Shown here: positions 9,178 to 18,080 of the stretch, piece by piece | How positions within the stretch are numbered: position 1 is the first letter of the stretch | How the letters are laid out: each line of letters starts with the position of its first letter | Source: Pseudomonas sp. | Lineage (GTDB): Bacteria; Pseudomonadota; Gammaproteobacteria; Pseudomonadales; Pseudomonadaceae | Length of the DNA: 39,802 nucleotides | Direction: 5' to 3' | Assembly: GCF_030696055.1 (NCBI RefSeq) | Contig: NZ_JAUYNP010000262.1 | Span: 1 to 39,802 of the forward strand | Program-made: the position numbers and the translations under genes | Notes under the pieces: model-generated | The model's database searches: none | Seen by the model: the letters and a program-made list of their open reading frames with translations, nothing else | Told to the model about the DNA's origin: nothing

Positions 9178-9773
9178 AGCGCTGGCTCAGCCTGGCGCTG
9201 CTGAACGTCGGCGCGGCGGTGCTTTTGGCGGCCTGGCTGGTGCTGGAAGCCAGACCAACGACCGACGCCGTGACGCTAGCGCCTCCGCTCCAGAGTCCGG
9301 CCGCCACTGTGCAAGCTGTGGCGCAGGTGGCGCCGCTTGCGCCGGCCGCGGTCGCTCCGCCGCCGACACCTAAGGTGGCCCTAGCTGTCGCCGAGCCAGA
9401 GCCCGAACTGAATGCCCAGGAGGCGCAGATGCTGATGCAGCTGATGGCCGAGCAGGGCGACCCGCGCAGCCCGCCATTGGGCACACTCAAACCGCGGGAG
9501 CAGGCCAGCCCCGCCATGCTTGCCGATCCCAAGCAGTACAGCGCCTTCGAGGATAAGCACAGCCGCTCCCTGGTGATGGCCTATGCCGGCGGCGTGCAAC
9601 AGATCCCGGCGATCCGCGAGCGTATCGAACAGGCCGCGCAGTCCGGCGAACGCAGCGCCGCGGAAATCATTGAGGCCCGCGCCGCCCTGGAGCAGTTGGA
9701 AATGCTCCAGAGCAAGCTGCAGCGCGAGGCGCCAGAGCTGTTACCCAGTGAACCGGCACTTGCCGTGCCCTGA
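9174..9773 (+). CDS. Small membrane-anchored protein of unknown function, third gene of the phospholipase operon
   Basis: I do not recognise a family. The 199-residue product has an N-terminal membrane segment (residues 5-25, LSLALLNVGAAVLLAAWLVL), then an Ala/Pro/Val-rich linker to about residue 75, then a charged, mostly helical domain with the motif EAQMLMQLMAEQGDPRSPP and a C-terminal helix EIIEARAALEQLEMLQSKLQ. This layout (anchor, Ala/Pro linker, helical periplasmic part) resembles that of lipase-specific foldases, though it is shorter and no sequence match is claimed. The start overlaps the isomerase stop (ATGA), so the three genes form one operon. Confidence 0.72.
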   Translation: MKRWLSLALLNVGAAVLLAAWLVLEARPTTDAVTLAPPLQSPAATVQAVAQVAPLAPAAVAPPPTPKVALAVAEPEPELNAQEAQMLMQLMAEQGDPRSPPLGTLKPREQASPAMLADPKQYSAFEDKHSRSLVMAYAGGVQQIPAIRERIEQAAQSGERSAAEIIEARAALEQLEMLQSKLQREAPELLPSEPALAVP

Positions 9774-9780
9774 GCGGGTG

Positions 9781-9845
9781 TAGGGTGGGTGGCGCCCAGC
9801 AAGGTTGAAACTTGACCTCGGGATCGGTGCGCCACGTAACCCACC
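9781..9845. repeat. Imperfect inverted repeat of the GTAGGGTGG family
   Basis: The arms GGTGGGT plus GGCGC (9784-9795) pair with GCGCC (9829-9833) and ACCCACC (9839-9845), leaving a five-base bulge. Related GTAGGGTGG sequences occur at 31311 and 39631. Lying just after the three-gene operon, it may also end transcription, although no T-run follows. The remaining bases to 10043 hold the DUF5924 gene leader and nothing else that I recognise. Confidence 0.45.
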
Positions 9846-10043
9846 GAACTAACCCCCGCGACAAATTACGCCATGCAATTGACTATCGCGGGCGCGAGTA
9901 ATTGCGTCACCGCTTGGCCCTTTTGCCGCCGCGCGCGTTATGCTCTGCGCCCCCCCCAGCCAGCCACACAGCCGGTGCCGACCACCAGCGGCAATCAGGT
10001 GGCGCTGGGCTTCGAATAATCTCGCCCTGGCGGAGCCGAACCT

Positions 10044-11057
10044 ATGATGGTCTGGAAAGCCCATTTCTTTAGCCTGCTGGCCCTGATCCAACGTCACCCG
10101 GGGCTGGTGGCGATCTTCGGCTTCGCCTCGGGGTTGGCGAGCTTCCTGCTGGTTGAGCGTCAGGCCGCGCTGGCCCAGCTGTTGGCCACCCTGATGCTGG
10201 TCAGCTGGCTGTGGCTGATTCTGGAAAACATCCTGCGCGAGCGTATCGCCCAGTGGTTCGGCTTCGAGCTGCCGCCGCCGCTGCTGCGCTACGCGACCCA
10301 GATGATCCACCAGGAAAGCCTGTTCTTCGTCCTGCCGTTCTTCTTTATCACCACCACCTGGAACAGCGGCCAGGCCCTGTTCAGCGGCCTGCTGGGCGGC
10401 GCCGCCCTGGTGTCGATCATCGACCCGCTGTACAACAAGTGGCTGGCCCCGCGGCGCTGGCTGTTTCTCGCCTATCACAGCCTGGCGCTGTTCGCGGTGC
10501 TGCTCACGGCGCTGCCGATCATCCTCAAGCTGACCACCCCGCAGAGCTACCAGCTGGCCCTGGCGGCCGCGGTGCTGCTGTCGTTTCCCTCGCTGTTCGC
10601 CATTATCAGGGTGCAGCGCTGGTGGCGCGGCGTGCTGCTGGTCGGCCTGACCCTGGCCCTGGGCGCGACCGGTTGGTTGGCGCGGGTCTGGGTGCCGCCG
10701 GCGACCCTGTGGCTGACCGAAGTGGCGGTCAGCAGCGAGTTCGACAACCAGACGCGCGCGCCGGGGCAGAGCCTCAAGCTGATCGCTGTCGCGCAGCTGC
10801 GTGCCCAGGGCCTGTTCGCCTACACCGCGATCAATGCGCCGCGCGGGCTGAACGAGCGCATCTACCATGTGTGGCGGCACAACGGCCGTGAGATAGAGCG
10901 CATTGCCCTGGATATCCAGGGCGGGCGCAAAGAGGGCTACCGCGCCTGGAGCCACAAGCAGAATTTCCCCAGCGATGCCTTGGGCCGTTGGCAGGTGCAG
11001 GTGTTGACCGAGGCCGGGCAGATGCTCGGCGTGCTGCGTTTTAAGGTCGTGGAATAG
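10044..11057 (+). CDS. DUF5924 family membrane protein with C-terminal DUF2914-like domain
   Basis: This is an inner-membrane protein of unknown function (337 residues). Residues 1-220 contain six to seven hydrophobic segments, including FFVLPFFFITTTWNSGQALF and TALPIILKL. Residues 235-335 form a soluble beta-rich domain starting at LTEVAVSSEF and containing IYHVWRHNGREIERI and GRWQVQVLTEAGQMLGVLRF, which I recognise as the DUF2914 pattern. The start is one of two adjacent ATGs (10044 or 10047), with GGAG at 10032-10035. It converges on the SpmAB-like gene with 12 bases between stops. No function is proposed. Confidence 0.8.
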   Translation: MMVWKAHFFSLLALIQRHPGLVAIFGFASGLASFLLVERQAALAQLLATLMLVSWLWLILENILRERIAQWFGFELPPPLLRYATQMIHQESLFFVLPFFFITTTWNSGQALFSGLLGGAALVSIIDPLYNKWLAPRRWLFLAYHSLALFAVLLTALPIILKLTTPQSYQLALAAAVLLSFPSLFAIIRVQRWWRGVLLVGLTLALGATGWLARVWVPPATLWLTEVAVSSEFDNQTRAPGQSLKLIAVAQLRAQGLFAYTAINAPRGLNERIYHVWRHNGREIERIALDIQGGRKEGYRAWSHKQNFPSDALGRWQVQVLTEAGQMLGVLRFKVVE

Positions 11058-11069
11058 GGCGGCCCCGCC

Positions 11070-12299
11070 TTAGCCGAAAAACCAGTAACACACCGCAATC
11101 GACGCCAGCACCCCGACCAGATCCGCCAGCAGGGCGCAGCCGACTGCGTGGCGGGCGCGTTGCAGGCCGACCGAGCCGAAGTACACCGCCAGCACATAGA
11201 AGGTGGTTTCGGTGCTGCCCTGCATGGTCGCGGCGACCAGGGCCGGGAAGCTGTCGACGCCATGGGTCTGCATGGTCTCGATCAGCATGGCGCGCGCCGC
11301 GCTGCCGGAGAAGGGTTTGACCAGGCCGGTGGGCAGCGCCTCGACGAAGCGCGTATCCCAGCCCAAGCCCTCGACCAGCCAGCGGATGCCGTCGAGCAAC
11401 ACCTCCAGCGCGCCGGAAGCGCGCAATACGCCCACCGCGCACAGCATGGCGATCAGGTAGGGCAGGAGGTTCTTCGCCACCTCGAAGCCGTCCTTGGCGC
11501 CCTCGACAAAGGTCTCGTAGACCGCCACCCGCTTCAACGCGCCCATCAGCAGAAAGCACAGGATCAGGCCAAACAGGGTCAGGTTGCCGAGTAGCGAGGA
11601 GAGGGCGGACAGCGCGGTGGCCGACAGTCCGGCGAGTAGCGCCATAAAGCCGCCGAGCAGCAACGCGCCGCCGCCGAACCAGGCCAGCAGCACCGGGTCC
11701 CAGAGTTTCAGGCGCTGCATCACGGCCACCGAGAGCAGCGCACTGAGGGTGGAGACGCTGTTGGCCAGCAGGATCGGCAGGAACACCATGGCCGGGTCCG
11801 CCGCACCTTGCTGGGTGCGGTACATAAAGATCGACACCGGCAGCAGGACGAAGGACGAGGCGTTCATCACCATAAACAGCACCTGCGCGTTGCTCGCCGC
11901 GATGTTGCTCGGGTTGAGCTCCTGCAAGGCCTTCATCGCTCGCAGGCCGATGGGGGTGGCGGCGTTGTCCAGGCCCAGGCCGTTGGCCGTGAAGCTCAAG
12001 GTGACCAGGCCCAGGGCCGGATGACCGCGCGGCACCTCGGGCATCAGGCGGGCGAACAACGGGCTCAGCAGGCGCGCCAGCACATCGACCAGGCCGGCCT
12101 TTTCGGCGATGCGCAGGAAGCCGAGCCAGAGGGTCAGGGTGCCGAACAGCAGGACCATGACTTCGACCGACAGCTTGGCCATGGCGAACAGGCTCTCGAC
12201 CATGGCGGCGAATACCGCCGGGTCATCGCCCAGCAACCAGCGTGACAGGCCGGCAATCGCCGCCACCACGAAAAACCCCAGCCACAAGCCGTTGAGCAT
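11070..12299 (-). CDS. Fused SpmA-SpmB-like nucleoside-recognition (Gate) membrane protein
   Basis: This is an integral membrane protein of about 409 residues with two Gate domains, equivalent to Bacillus spore maturation proteins SpmA and SpmB joined in one chain. The SpmA half includes LTLWLGFLRIAEKAGLVDVL and the signature NGLGLDNAATPIGLRAMKAL; the SpmB half includes GAKDGFEVAKNLLPYLIAML and the final GSTETTFYVLAVYFGSVGL. Transport of a small molecule is likely, but the substrate is unknown; pseudomonads do not sporulate. I prefer the ATG at 12299 because a GGGGG tract sits six bases upstream of it and immediately next to the alternative ATG at 12305. It lies 63 bases after ampDh2 on the same strand. 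Confidence 0.85.
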   Translation of the reverse strand: MLNGLWLGFFVVAAIAGLSRWLLGDDPAVFAAMVESLFAMAKLSVEVMVLLFGTLTLWLGFLRIAEKAGLVDVLARLLSPLFARLMPEVPRGHPALGLVTLSFTANGLGLDNAATPIGLRAMKALQELNPSNIAASNAQVLFMVMNASSFVLLPVSIFMYRTQQGAADPAMVFLPILLANSVSTLSALLSVAVMQRLKLWDPVLLAWFGGGALLLGGFMALLAGLSATALSALSSLLGNLTLFGLILCFLLMGALKRVAVYETFVEGAKDGFEVAKNLLPYLIAMLCAVGVLRASGALEVLLDGIRWLVEGLGWDTRFVEALPTGLVKPFSGSAARAMLIETMQTHGVDSFPALVAATMQGSTETTFYVLAVYFGSVGLQRARHAVGCALLADLVGVLASIAVCYWFFG

Positions 12300-12362
12300 A
12301 TGCATCCCCCGTTTTAATGGGCGGGATAATAGCGCGGCTCGCGTACAAATGCGGTTATGCCG

Positions 12363-13145
12363 TTAGCGCGGCGCTTGCTTGTTGAGCACCAGCAGCAGGG
12401 CGGCAGTCTCGCTATCCGGCTCGCCGTCATAGCGCGCCTGGCGGTACTTCATCTGGAAGGCGATCAGCACATTGCGCGTGGCCTGATCCAGTTCGCCGTG
12501 CTGCGGCACTGCATAACCCAGGCGCGCCAGTTGCGCCTGGAACCAGGCCACGCTGGGCAGGCTGGCGCAGAACAAGGCTTGCTGGCGCGCCACGGCATCC
12601 GCCTCCGGCCAGGCGATCAGGCCGGCATCCGCCAGGCGTTTCCAGGGGAACAGCGGGCCCGGATCGACCTTGCGCTGCGGCGCTATATCGCTGTGGGCGA
12701 GGATGCTGCCGAGCGGCAACTGGTGGCGGCGCATGATGTCCTTGAGCAGCGCGATCAGCGCATCGATCTGCGCCGGGGCGAAGGGCTGCCAGTCGCGCCC
12801 CGCGGGGCCCTCGGAGAAACCCTGGTTGACCAGTTCGATGCCAATCGAGGTGCCGTTCAGCCAGGTGCGGCCCTGCCATTGGCTGTCGCCGGCATGCCAG
12901 GCGCGGCGATCTTCGTCGACCAGGCGGTAGATGGTCGGCGGGGCTTCGCCGATCAGGTAGTGGCTGCTCACCTCGCCCTGGCTGAGCAGCAGCAGTGAGT
13001 GCGCCAGATCGGTGGAGGTGTAGTGCAGGATGATGTACTGCACCCGGCTGTTCTGGCCGACGGCGCTGAAGCGGGTATCTATGGGTGGGGTGCTGGCGCA
13101 GCCGGCGAGCAGGGTGACGAACAGGGCAAGGCAACTCAATCTCAT
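12363..13145 (-). CDS. ampDh2: AmpDh2/AmiD-type lipoprotein N-acetylmuramoyl-L-alanine amidase
   Basis: This zinc amidase cuts the bond between MurNAc and the stem peptide of peptidoglycan; AmpD homologues influence AmpC beta-lactamase induction. The product is 260 residues. Lipobox LLAGC puts the lipidated Cys at residue 16, so it should be outer-membrane anchored. The amidase_2 domain covers about residues 30-165, with zinc ligands His41 (IILHYT), His151 (ILAHSDIAP) and Asp161 (KVDPGP), and Glu104 as the probable catalytic residue (GIELVNQG). Residues 190-255 form a peptidoglycan-binding domain (LGYAVPQHGELDQATRNVL). Its start overlaps the marC stop by 4 bases. Position and type match PA5485 of P. 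aeruginosa. Confidence 0.92.
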   Translation of the reverse strand: MRLSCLALFVTLLAGCASTPPIDTRFSAVGQNSRVQYIILHYTSTDLAHSLLLLSQGEVSSHYLIGEAPPTIYRLVDEDRRAWHAGDSQWQGRTWLNGTSIGIELVNQGFSEGPAGRDWQPFAPAQIDALIALLKDIMRRHQLPLGSILAHSDIAPQRKVDPGPLFPWKRLADAGLIAWPEADAVARQQALFCASLPSVAWFQAQLARLGYAVPQHGELDQATRNVLIAFQMKYRQARYDGEPDSETAALLLVLNKQAPR

Positions 13146-13735
13146 GGGGTGATATGCAGCACGCTTTGCAGGTTATCCAGCAGCATGTCGACGCTGAGCA
13201 TGATCAACAGCATGCCCATCAGTCGTTCCACTGCGGTCAAGCCACGGGGTCCGAGAAAACGCTGCAGCCACGAGGCCTGCAGCAGGATAAAGGCGGTCGC
13301 CGCCCAGGCCAGCAACAGCGCGGCGTAGAGTTCCCACAGCGGCCCTTCATGGGTATTGCGCAGGGTCATCAACATCGCCAGGGCCGACGGCCCGGCCACC
13401 GCCGGGGTGGCCAGCGGCACCAGCATGGGTTCGCCATCCGGCACATCGCCGAGCACGCCTTGCGGGCCGGGAAAGATCATGCGCATGGCGATCACGAACA
13501 GGATGATACCGCCGGCAATCGCGGTGGCCTCGCGCGACAGACCGAGGGCGCTGAGCGCTTTGTCACCAAAGGTGAGAAACAGCAGGAGCAAGGCCAGGGC
13601 GAACAGCAATTCGCGACCGGCCACCCACAGCCGCCGTTGCGGCGCGACATTCTTCAGTGCGGCGATATAGATAGCAATATTGCCGAAGGGATCGGTGACC
13701 AGAAAGATCAGCACGGCGATGCCGAAAATGTCCAT
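13142..13735 (-). CDS. MarC/YhgN family inner-membrane protein
   Basis: This polytopic membrane protein (197 residues, about six hydrophobic helices) belongs to the MarC family. Family marks are FLVTDPFGNIAIYIA near the N terminus, GGIILFVIAMRMIFPG in the middle, PLATPAVAGPSALAMLM, and a C-terminal GMLLIMLSVDMLLDNL. Its physiological role is not established; early links to multiple antibiotic resistance were not upheld, as far as I recall. A good ribosome binding site, GAGGAG, lies about eight bases before ATG. It is the first gene of a marC-ampDh2 unit and is divergent from the cryptochrome gene. Confidence 0.88.
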   Translation of the reverse strand: MDIFGIAVLIFLVTDPFGNIAIYIAALKNVAPQRRLWVAGRELLFALALLLLFLTFGDKALSALGLSREATAIAGGIILFVIAMRMIFPGPQGVLGDVPDGEPMLVPLATPAVAGPSALAMLMTLRNTHEGPLWELYAALLLAWAATAFILLQASWLQRFLGPRGLTAVERLMGMLLIMLSVDMLLDNLQSVLHITP

Positions 13736-13841
13736 GACGAACTCCTCGATAGATCGCCACAGTCTAGCAGCGCCTTTGGGGCGCCAGATCTATAACGTTG
13801 GTCTGCTGCCTGACGCAGTGCCCGGCCGATGCTGCTAAACT

Positions 13842-13870
13842 ACAGTTGTACAACTGTGTGATTTTGTACA
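13842..13870 (+). promoter_or_regulatory. Paired TGTACA operator, LitR/MerR light-response type
   Basis: A perfect 16-base palindrome ACAGTTGTACAACTGT lies at 13842-13857. Its core TGTACA (13847-13852) is followed after exactly 12 bases by a second TGTACA (13865-13870). From memory, class II LitR (PplR) regulators of Pseudomonas putida control light-induced promoters through T(G/A)TACA-N12-TGTACA. The site ends 29 bases before the start codon of a photolyase-family gene, which is where such an operator is expected. No litR gene is in the window. Confidence 0.65.
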
Positions 13871-13899
13871 GTTTTTGTCTGACATTAGAGGTCGAGTTT

Positions 13900-15300
13900 A
13901 TGCGCGCGCTGCTGTGGTTCAAGCAGGATCTGCGCCTCGATGACCACCCGGCCCTGCAGGCCGGACTGAGCGCCGAGTGCCTGTTGCCGGTGTATGTGCT
14001 GGATCCGGCGCAGCTGCAGGCCAGCGCCTTCGGCAGCCGGCGCATGGGCGTGCATCGCGCGCGCTTTCTGCTGGAGACCCTGGCGGCGCTGGATGGCGAA
14101 CTGCGTCAGCGCGGTTCCCATCTGCTGGTGGTGCAGGGCGTCGCCGAGCAGCTGATTCCCCAGCTGGTGGCCCAGTTCCAGCTGCAGCAGGTGCTGACCC
14201 TGGAGGAAATCGCCCCGGATGAACGCGCCCAGGTCGCCCGGGTGGCGCGCCGCCTCGGCGCGGTGCCGTTGCAACAGGCCCCGGCCAACAACCTGCTGCG
14301 CGTCGAAGAGCTGCCGTTCAACCTCGAGCAGTTGCCGCATGTCTTCTCCAGTTTCCGCGCCTTGGTCGAAGAGCGCCTGCAGGTGTTTCAACCCCGCCAT
14401 GCCCCCGAACGCCTGCCGGCCTTGCCGGAGGGTGTCGAGGCCGTGCTGCAAGCCATCCCGAGCCTGTCGCAGCTGGGCCTGGGCGAGCCGCTCAGCGTAC
14501 CCGCCAGCGCCTTTCCCTTTGCCGGCGGCGAGCCGGCGGCCCTCGGCCGGTTGCGCGATTACCTGTGGAAGACCCAGGGCGTGCGCCAGTACAAGGAAAC
14601 CCGCAACGGCCTGATCGGCACCGAGTATTCCTCGAAGTTCTCCCCCTGGCTGGCCAATGGCAGCCTGTCCCCGCGGCGGGTGGTGGCCGAGTTGCGTCGC
14701 CATGAGGCGCAGTTCAAGCGCAACGATTCGACCTACTGGCTGTGGCTGGAGCTGCTCTGGCGCGACTTCTTCCGCTGGAGCCTGCTGCGCCACGGCAGCG
14801 CCCTGTTCAAGGCCGGCGGCCTGCAGGCGACCATCAGCGCCTCGCAGCAGATCGACCAGCGCTTCCAGGACTGGTGCCGGGGCTGCACCGGCATGCCGCT
14901 GGTGGATGCCAATATGCGCGAGCTGGCGGCTACCGGTTTTATCTCCAACCGCGGCCGCCAGGTGGTCGCCAGCTACCTGATCAATGATCTGCAGCAGGAC
15001 TGGCGGTATGGCGCGGCCTGGTTCGAGGAGCACCTGATCGACTATGACCCGGCCAGCAACTGGGGCAATTGGGCTTACCTGGCCGGGGCCAAGCGGGCGT
15101 TCAATGTGCTGCGCCAGGCCCGTGAATATGATCCGGATGCCAGCTATGTCAGCCTCTGGCTGCCGGAGCTGCGCGATGTGCCGCAGGCCTTGCGCCACAC
15201 GCCCTTCCTGCTCGGCGGCGGGCAGTTGCACAACCTGGGCTACCCGCAGTTGGAGAGCATTCCCGAGAGTTGGCGACCTTATCTGAACCATGTCGCCTGA
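13900..15300 (+). CDS. DASH-type cryptochrome / deoxyribodipyrimidine photolyase
   Basis: This is a flavoprotein of the photolyase-cryptochrome superfamily, predicted to use light to repair cyclobutane dimers, mainly in single-stranded DNA for DASH members. The product is 466 residues. The N-terminal Rossmann domain opens with RALLWFKQDLRLDDHPAL. The C-terminal FAD-binding domain has TEYSSKFSPWLANGSLSPR, the LLWRDFFRWSLLRHG segment, and NMRELAATGFISNRGRQVVA followed by DYDPASNWGNWAYLAG, which is characteristic of the DASH subfamily. The start at 13900 follows AGAGG at 13887-13891. An upstream in-frame ATG would extend into the operator and is rejected. Its promoter carries the TGTACA pair. 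Confidence 0.9.
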   Translation: MRALLWFKQDLRLDDHPALQAGLSAECLLPVYVLDPAQLQASAFGSRRMGVHRARFLLETLAALDGELRQRGSHLLVVQGVAEQLIPQLVAQFQLQQVLTLEEIAPDERAQVARVARRLGAVPLQQAPANNLLRVEELPFNLEQLPHVFSSFRALVEERLQVFQPRHAPERLPALPEGVEAVLQAIPSLSQLGLGEPLSVPASAFPFAGGEPAALGRLRDYLWKTQGVRQYKETRNGLIGTEYSSKFSPWLANGSLSPRRVVAELRRHEAQFKRNDSTYWLWLELLWRDFFRWSLLRHGSALFKAGGLQATISASQQIDQRFQDWCRGCTGMPLVDANMRELAATGFISNRGRQVVASYLINDLQQDWRYGAAWFEEHLIDYDPASNWGNWAYLAGAKRAFNVLRQAREYDPDASYVSLWLPELRDVPQALRHTPFLLGGGQLHNLGYPQLESIPESWRPYLNHVA

Positions 15301-15336
15301 TGCGTTAACCGCGCCAGGCTGCAGGGAGACGAACCT

Positions 15337-17187
15337 CTACCCCTGTTCGATGCGGTTGCGCCCGCCGCTCTTGGCCCGGTACAGGGCCTGGTCGGCCCGC
15401 TCGAACACCTTGTCGCTGCCCTCGTCGTCGCTGACGAAGGCCGTAAGCCCGGCCGACAGGGTGATGGTCACGCGCTCGCCGCGAAAGTGGAACGGGCACT
15501 GTTCCACCCCTTCGAGCAGGGTCTGCAGCAGGTGGCGGCCACCCTCCAGGGGTGTGGAGGGGATCAGCAGGACGAACTCCTCACCGCCGAAACGGGCGAT
15601 AAAGTCGGTCTTGCGCATGCGCTTGCTCAGTTCGCCGGCGACTATCTTCAGCACCTTGTCGCCGGCCAGATGACCGTAGCCATCGTTGATCCGCTTGAAG
15701 TGGTCGATATCCAGCACCGCCAGCAGCAACTCGCCGCCGTAGCGTTGCCAGCGCGCCATCTCCAGGGCCAGGCGTTCGCTCCAGCCGGCGCGGTTGGGCA
15801 GCCCGGTGAGCGAGTCGATCAGGGCTTTCTGCCGCTGCTCTTCCAGGTGAACGCGGAAGCTTTGCGCTTCCTGTTCCATATCGGCGACTTTCTGGGTCAG
15901 CGCCAGCAGGCGTTGCGCCACCTCTGCTTCGTGGCCGTCGCGCTGCCGCTGGTGCTCGCTGACGGTCTGCAGCAGGCCGTCGAGGCGGGTTTCCAGCGAG
16001 TGTTTGAGGCTGGCCAGGTCGACCGCTTCCTGCACGCTGGCCTGCAGGCTGCTGACCTGCTCGCGCAGCTCCAGGTTGAAGCTGCGCGCGCTTTCCACCG
16101 ACTCGCTGTAGCCCTCGTGGGCTTCGCCGAGGGTGTTGAGGAAGGCGGCCAGGCGCTCATTGAGCTGTTTCAGGTAGCCGGCGAACTCGCGCTGGCCGCT
16201 GTCGGTCACCGCCAGTACCAAGACGCCCAAGTCGTCCAGCACGGCGACCAGCTCGTACCAGTTCAAGCCGCCCTGCACCCTTAGGCGCAGCGCCTCGCCC
16301 TGGGGCTGGTGGTGTTCCGGTAGTTCCAGCTCATCGAGCAGGCCCAGCAGGCTGTCGGCGATATGGGTTGCCACGCTGCTGTAGCCGGGCTCGGGGAGTT
16401 CCGGCAAGGCATAGGCCGGATCGCCATCGCCACTGTGGGCTGCTGATGCGGCTGGGGCTGCGGATAGCGCCGGCGCCGGCGGACGCTCGACTGGGGCGGC
16501 GCTGTGGTTGGCCAGAACAGGCGCAGCCGCTGTGGGCTCAGGCGCGCTCGGCGCCACAGGGGCGGTCGCGCCAAGGTCAAGTTCTGCGGCTGACGGTGGT
16601 TCCAGGTTGAGTGCTGGCGCGGACTCGGCTGCGGCGGCCGGCTCCGGCGCCGTTGTCGTTGTCCCCGGCGTGCCGCCAAACAGGCGTTGCAGCAGGCCGG
16701 GGCGCGCTTCTATCGGAGTGCCCAGGGCGGCCAGGGCCTGTTGCTGCAGGCTGCTCAGTTCGCTCAGCAAGGCGCTGAGTTCGCGCGGCTGGCTGGCGCG
16801 CTCCTCTATCCCCTTGGCGAAGTGTTTGAGGGCCTTGCGCACCTCGCGCGGTGGCTGCAGGGCGAGCAACTGCTCGGTCAGGCTGGTGACCCCGGAGATG
16901 TCCTGCGTGGCCCGGTCCTGGCGGCGCTTTTCCGAGTCCAGCACGGTTTTTTCCAGGCGCGGGATCAGGGCCGAGAGCGCGGCGTCTATATCCTCGCGGC
17001 GGAGGATGTCGCGCAGTTCCTGCATGCACTGGTCGACCGCCTTATCGCTGCCCTCAGCGGCCAGGGAGCTGCGCACCAGGCCGCGCCGCAGCAGGTCGAG
17101 GCGGGCTTCCCAGCGGCGCTCGAGCTGTTCCTGCTGTTCCAGGCTCTGCAGATATTTGCTTTTCCAGCGCTGGGCATCATCGGTCAT
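15337..17187 (-). CDS. dgcP: DgcP diguanylate cyclase
   Basis: DgcP makes cyclic di-GMP and promotes biofilm and twitching; the P. aeruginosa protein (PA5487) is polar and depends on FimV. The product is 616 residues. Residues 1-165 are charged and helical, about 170-265 form an Ala/Pro-rich linker, 330-470 include coiled coil, and 470-610 form the GGDEF domain. The active site is GGEEF at residues 534-538, and the inhibitory I-site RKTD lies five residues upstream, so both catalysis and feedback look intact. Other domain marks are [31 protein letters not shown] and [15 protein letters not shown]. It overlaps the upstream EEP gene by 4 bases. It ends facing the cryptochrome gene with 36 bases between them and no obvious terminator. 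Confidence 0.93.
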   Translation of the reverse strand: MTDDAQRWKSKYLQSLEQQEQLERRWEARLDLLRRGLVRSSLAAEGSDKAVDQCMQELRDILRREDIDAALSALIPRLEKTVLDSEKRRQDRATQDISGVTSLTEQLLALQPPREVRKALKHFAKGIEERASQPRELSALLSELSSLQQQALAALGTPIEARPGLLQRLFGGTPGTTTTAPEPAAAAESAPALNLEPPSAAELDLGATAPVAPSAPEPTAAAPVLANHSAAPVERPPAPALSAAPAASAAHSGDGDPAYALPELPEPGYSSVATHIADSLLGLLDELELPEHHQPQGEALRLRVQGGLNWYELVAVLDDLGVLVLAVTDSGQREFAGYLKQLNERLAAFLNTLGEAHEGYSESVESARSFNLELREQVSSLQASVQEAVDLASLKHSLETRLDGLLQTVSEHQRQRDGHEAEVAQRLLALTQKVADMEQEAQSFRVHLEEQRQKALIDSLTGLPNRAGWSERLALEMARWQRYGGELLLAVLDIDHFKRINDGYGHLAGDKVLKIVAGELSKRMRKTDFIARFGGEEFVLLIPSTPLEGGRHLLQTLLEGVEQCPFHFRGERVTITLSAGLTAFVSDDEGSDKVFERADQALYRAKSGGRNRIEQG

Positions 17188-18065
17188 GGTGGCGATCCAG
17201 TCATGGGCCTAATCAGCATAGGCGTTGTGTAATCGCAGAGTGAGGCCGGCAGACGAATCTGCACGGCGACCGGCAGGTGGTCGGAGATCGGCTGGGCCAG
17301 AACCTCACAGCGCTCCAGGGCGAGGTCGGCGCTGAGCAGTATATGGTCGAGGCAGCGTTGCGGCTGCCAGCTGGGAAAGGTCGCCTCGATCTGCGGCGCA
17401 AACAGGTCGAGCTCGCGCAACGGCGAGTGCTGCAGCAGGTCGTGGGCGTGGGTGTTCATATCGCCCATCAGGATCTGGTGACGGTAGCCGCCGATCAGTT
17501 CGCGGATATAGGCCAGCTGGCGGGTGCGCGCGCGCGCGCCGAGGGCCAGGTGCATCATCACCACGGCGATGGCATCGGCGCCTTCGCCGAGGCGCAGCAG
17601 TATCGCTCCGCGTCCCGGCGGGCCGGGTAGTGGATGGTCTTCCAGCAGGCTGGGGCGCAGGCGGCTGAGCACGCCATTGCTGTGCTGGGCCAGGCGGCCG
17701 AGGTTGCGATTGAGTTGCTGGTACCAATAGGGGAAGGCGCCCAGGTGGGCGAGGTGCTCGACCTGATTGACGTAGCCGGAGCGCAGGCTGCCGCCATCGA
17801 CCTCCTGCAGAGCCACCAGATCGAAGTCGTGAAGCATGTCGCCAATGCGTTGCAGGTTGTGGGCGCGCCCGGCGTGCGGCAGCAGGTGCTGCCAGCTGCG
17901 GGTCAGGTAGTGGTGGTAGCGCTGGGTGCTGATGCCGACCTGAATATTGAAGCTGAGCAGGCGCAAGCTGCCATTACTGGGCCAGTCGCCGGCAGGCGCG
18001 CAATGCGGATTGACCTGTGGAGCACACAGGCCACTCGGGCGACTTGCCTGCCAGCGGCGCAGCAT
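17184..18065 (-). CDS. Endonuclease/exonuclease/phosphatase (EEP) family protein
   Basis: This is a metal-dependent phosphodiesterase/phosphatase of the EEP fold (293 residues). All core motifs are present in order: [17 protein letters not shown] with the metal-binding Glu, [16 protein letters not shown] with catalytic Asp and Asn, CLDHILLS and the C-terminal SDHLPVAV His. No signal peptide is evident, so it is probably cytoplasmic. The substrate cannot be told. It is preceded by dsbA with 15 bases between them and overlaps dgcP by 4 bases, matching PA5488. The first 35 residues are less conserved in type and the start could lie further in. Confidence 0.85.
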   Translation of the reverse strand: MLRRWQASRPSGLCAPQVNPHCAPAGDWPSNGSLRLLSFNIQVGISTQRYHHYLTRSWQHLLPHAGRAHNLQRIGDMLHDFDLVALQEVDGGSLRSGYVNQVEHLAHLGAFPYWYQQLNRNLGRLAQHSNGVLSRLRPSLLEDHPLPGPPGRGAILLRLGEGADAIAVVMMHLALGARARTRQLAYIRELIGGYRHQILMGDMNTHAHDLLQHSPLRELDLFAPQIEATFPSWQPQRCLDHILLSADLALERCEVLAQPISDHLPVAVQIRLPASLCDYTTPMLIRPMTGSPP

Positions 18066-18080
18066 GGCGCGCTTATCCGC

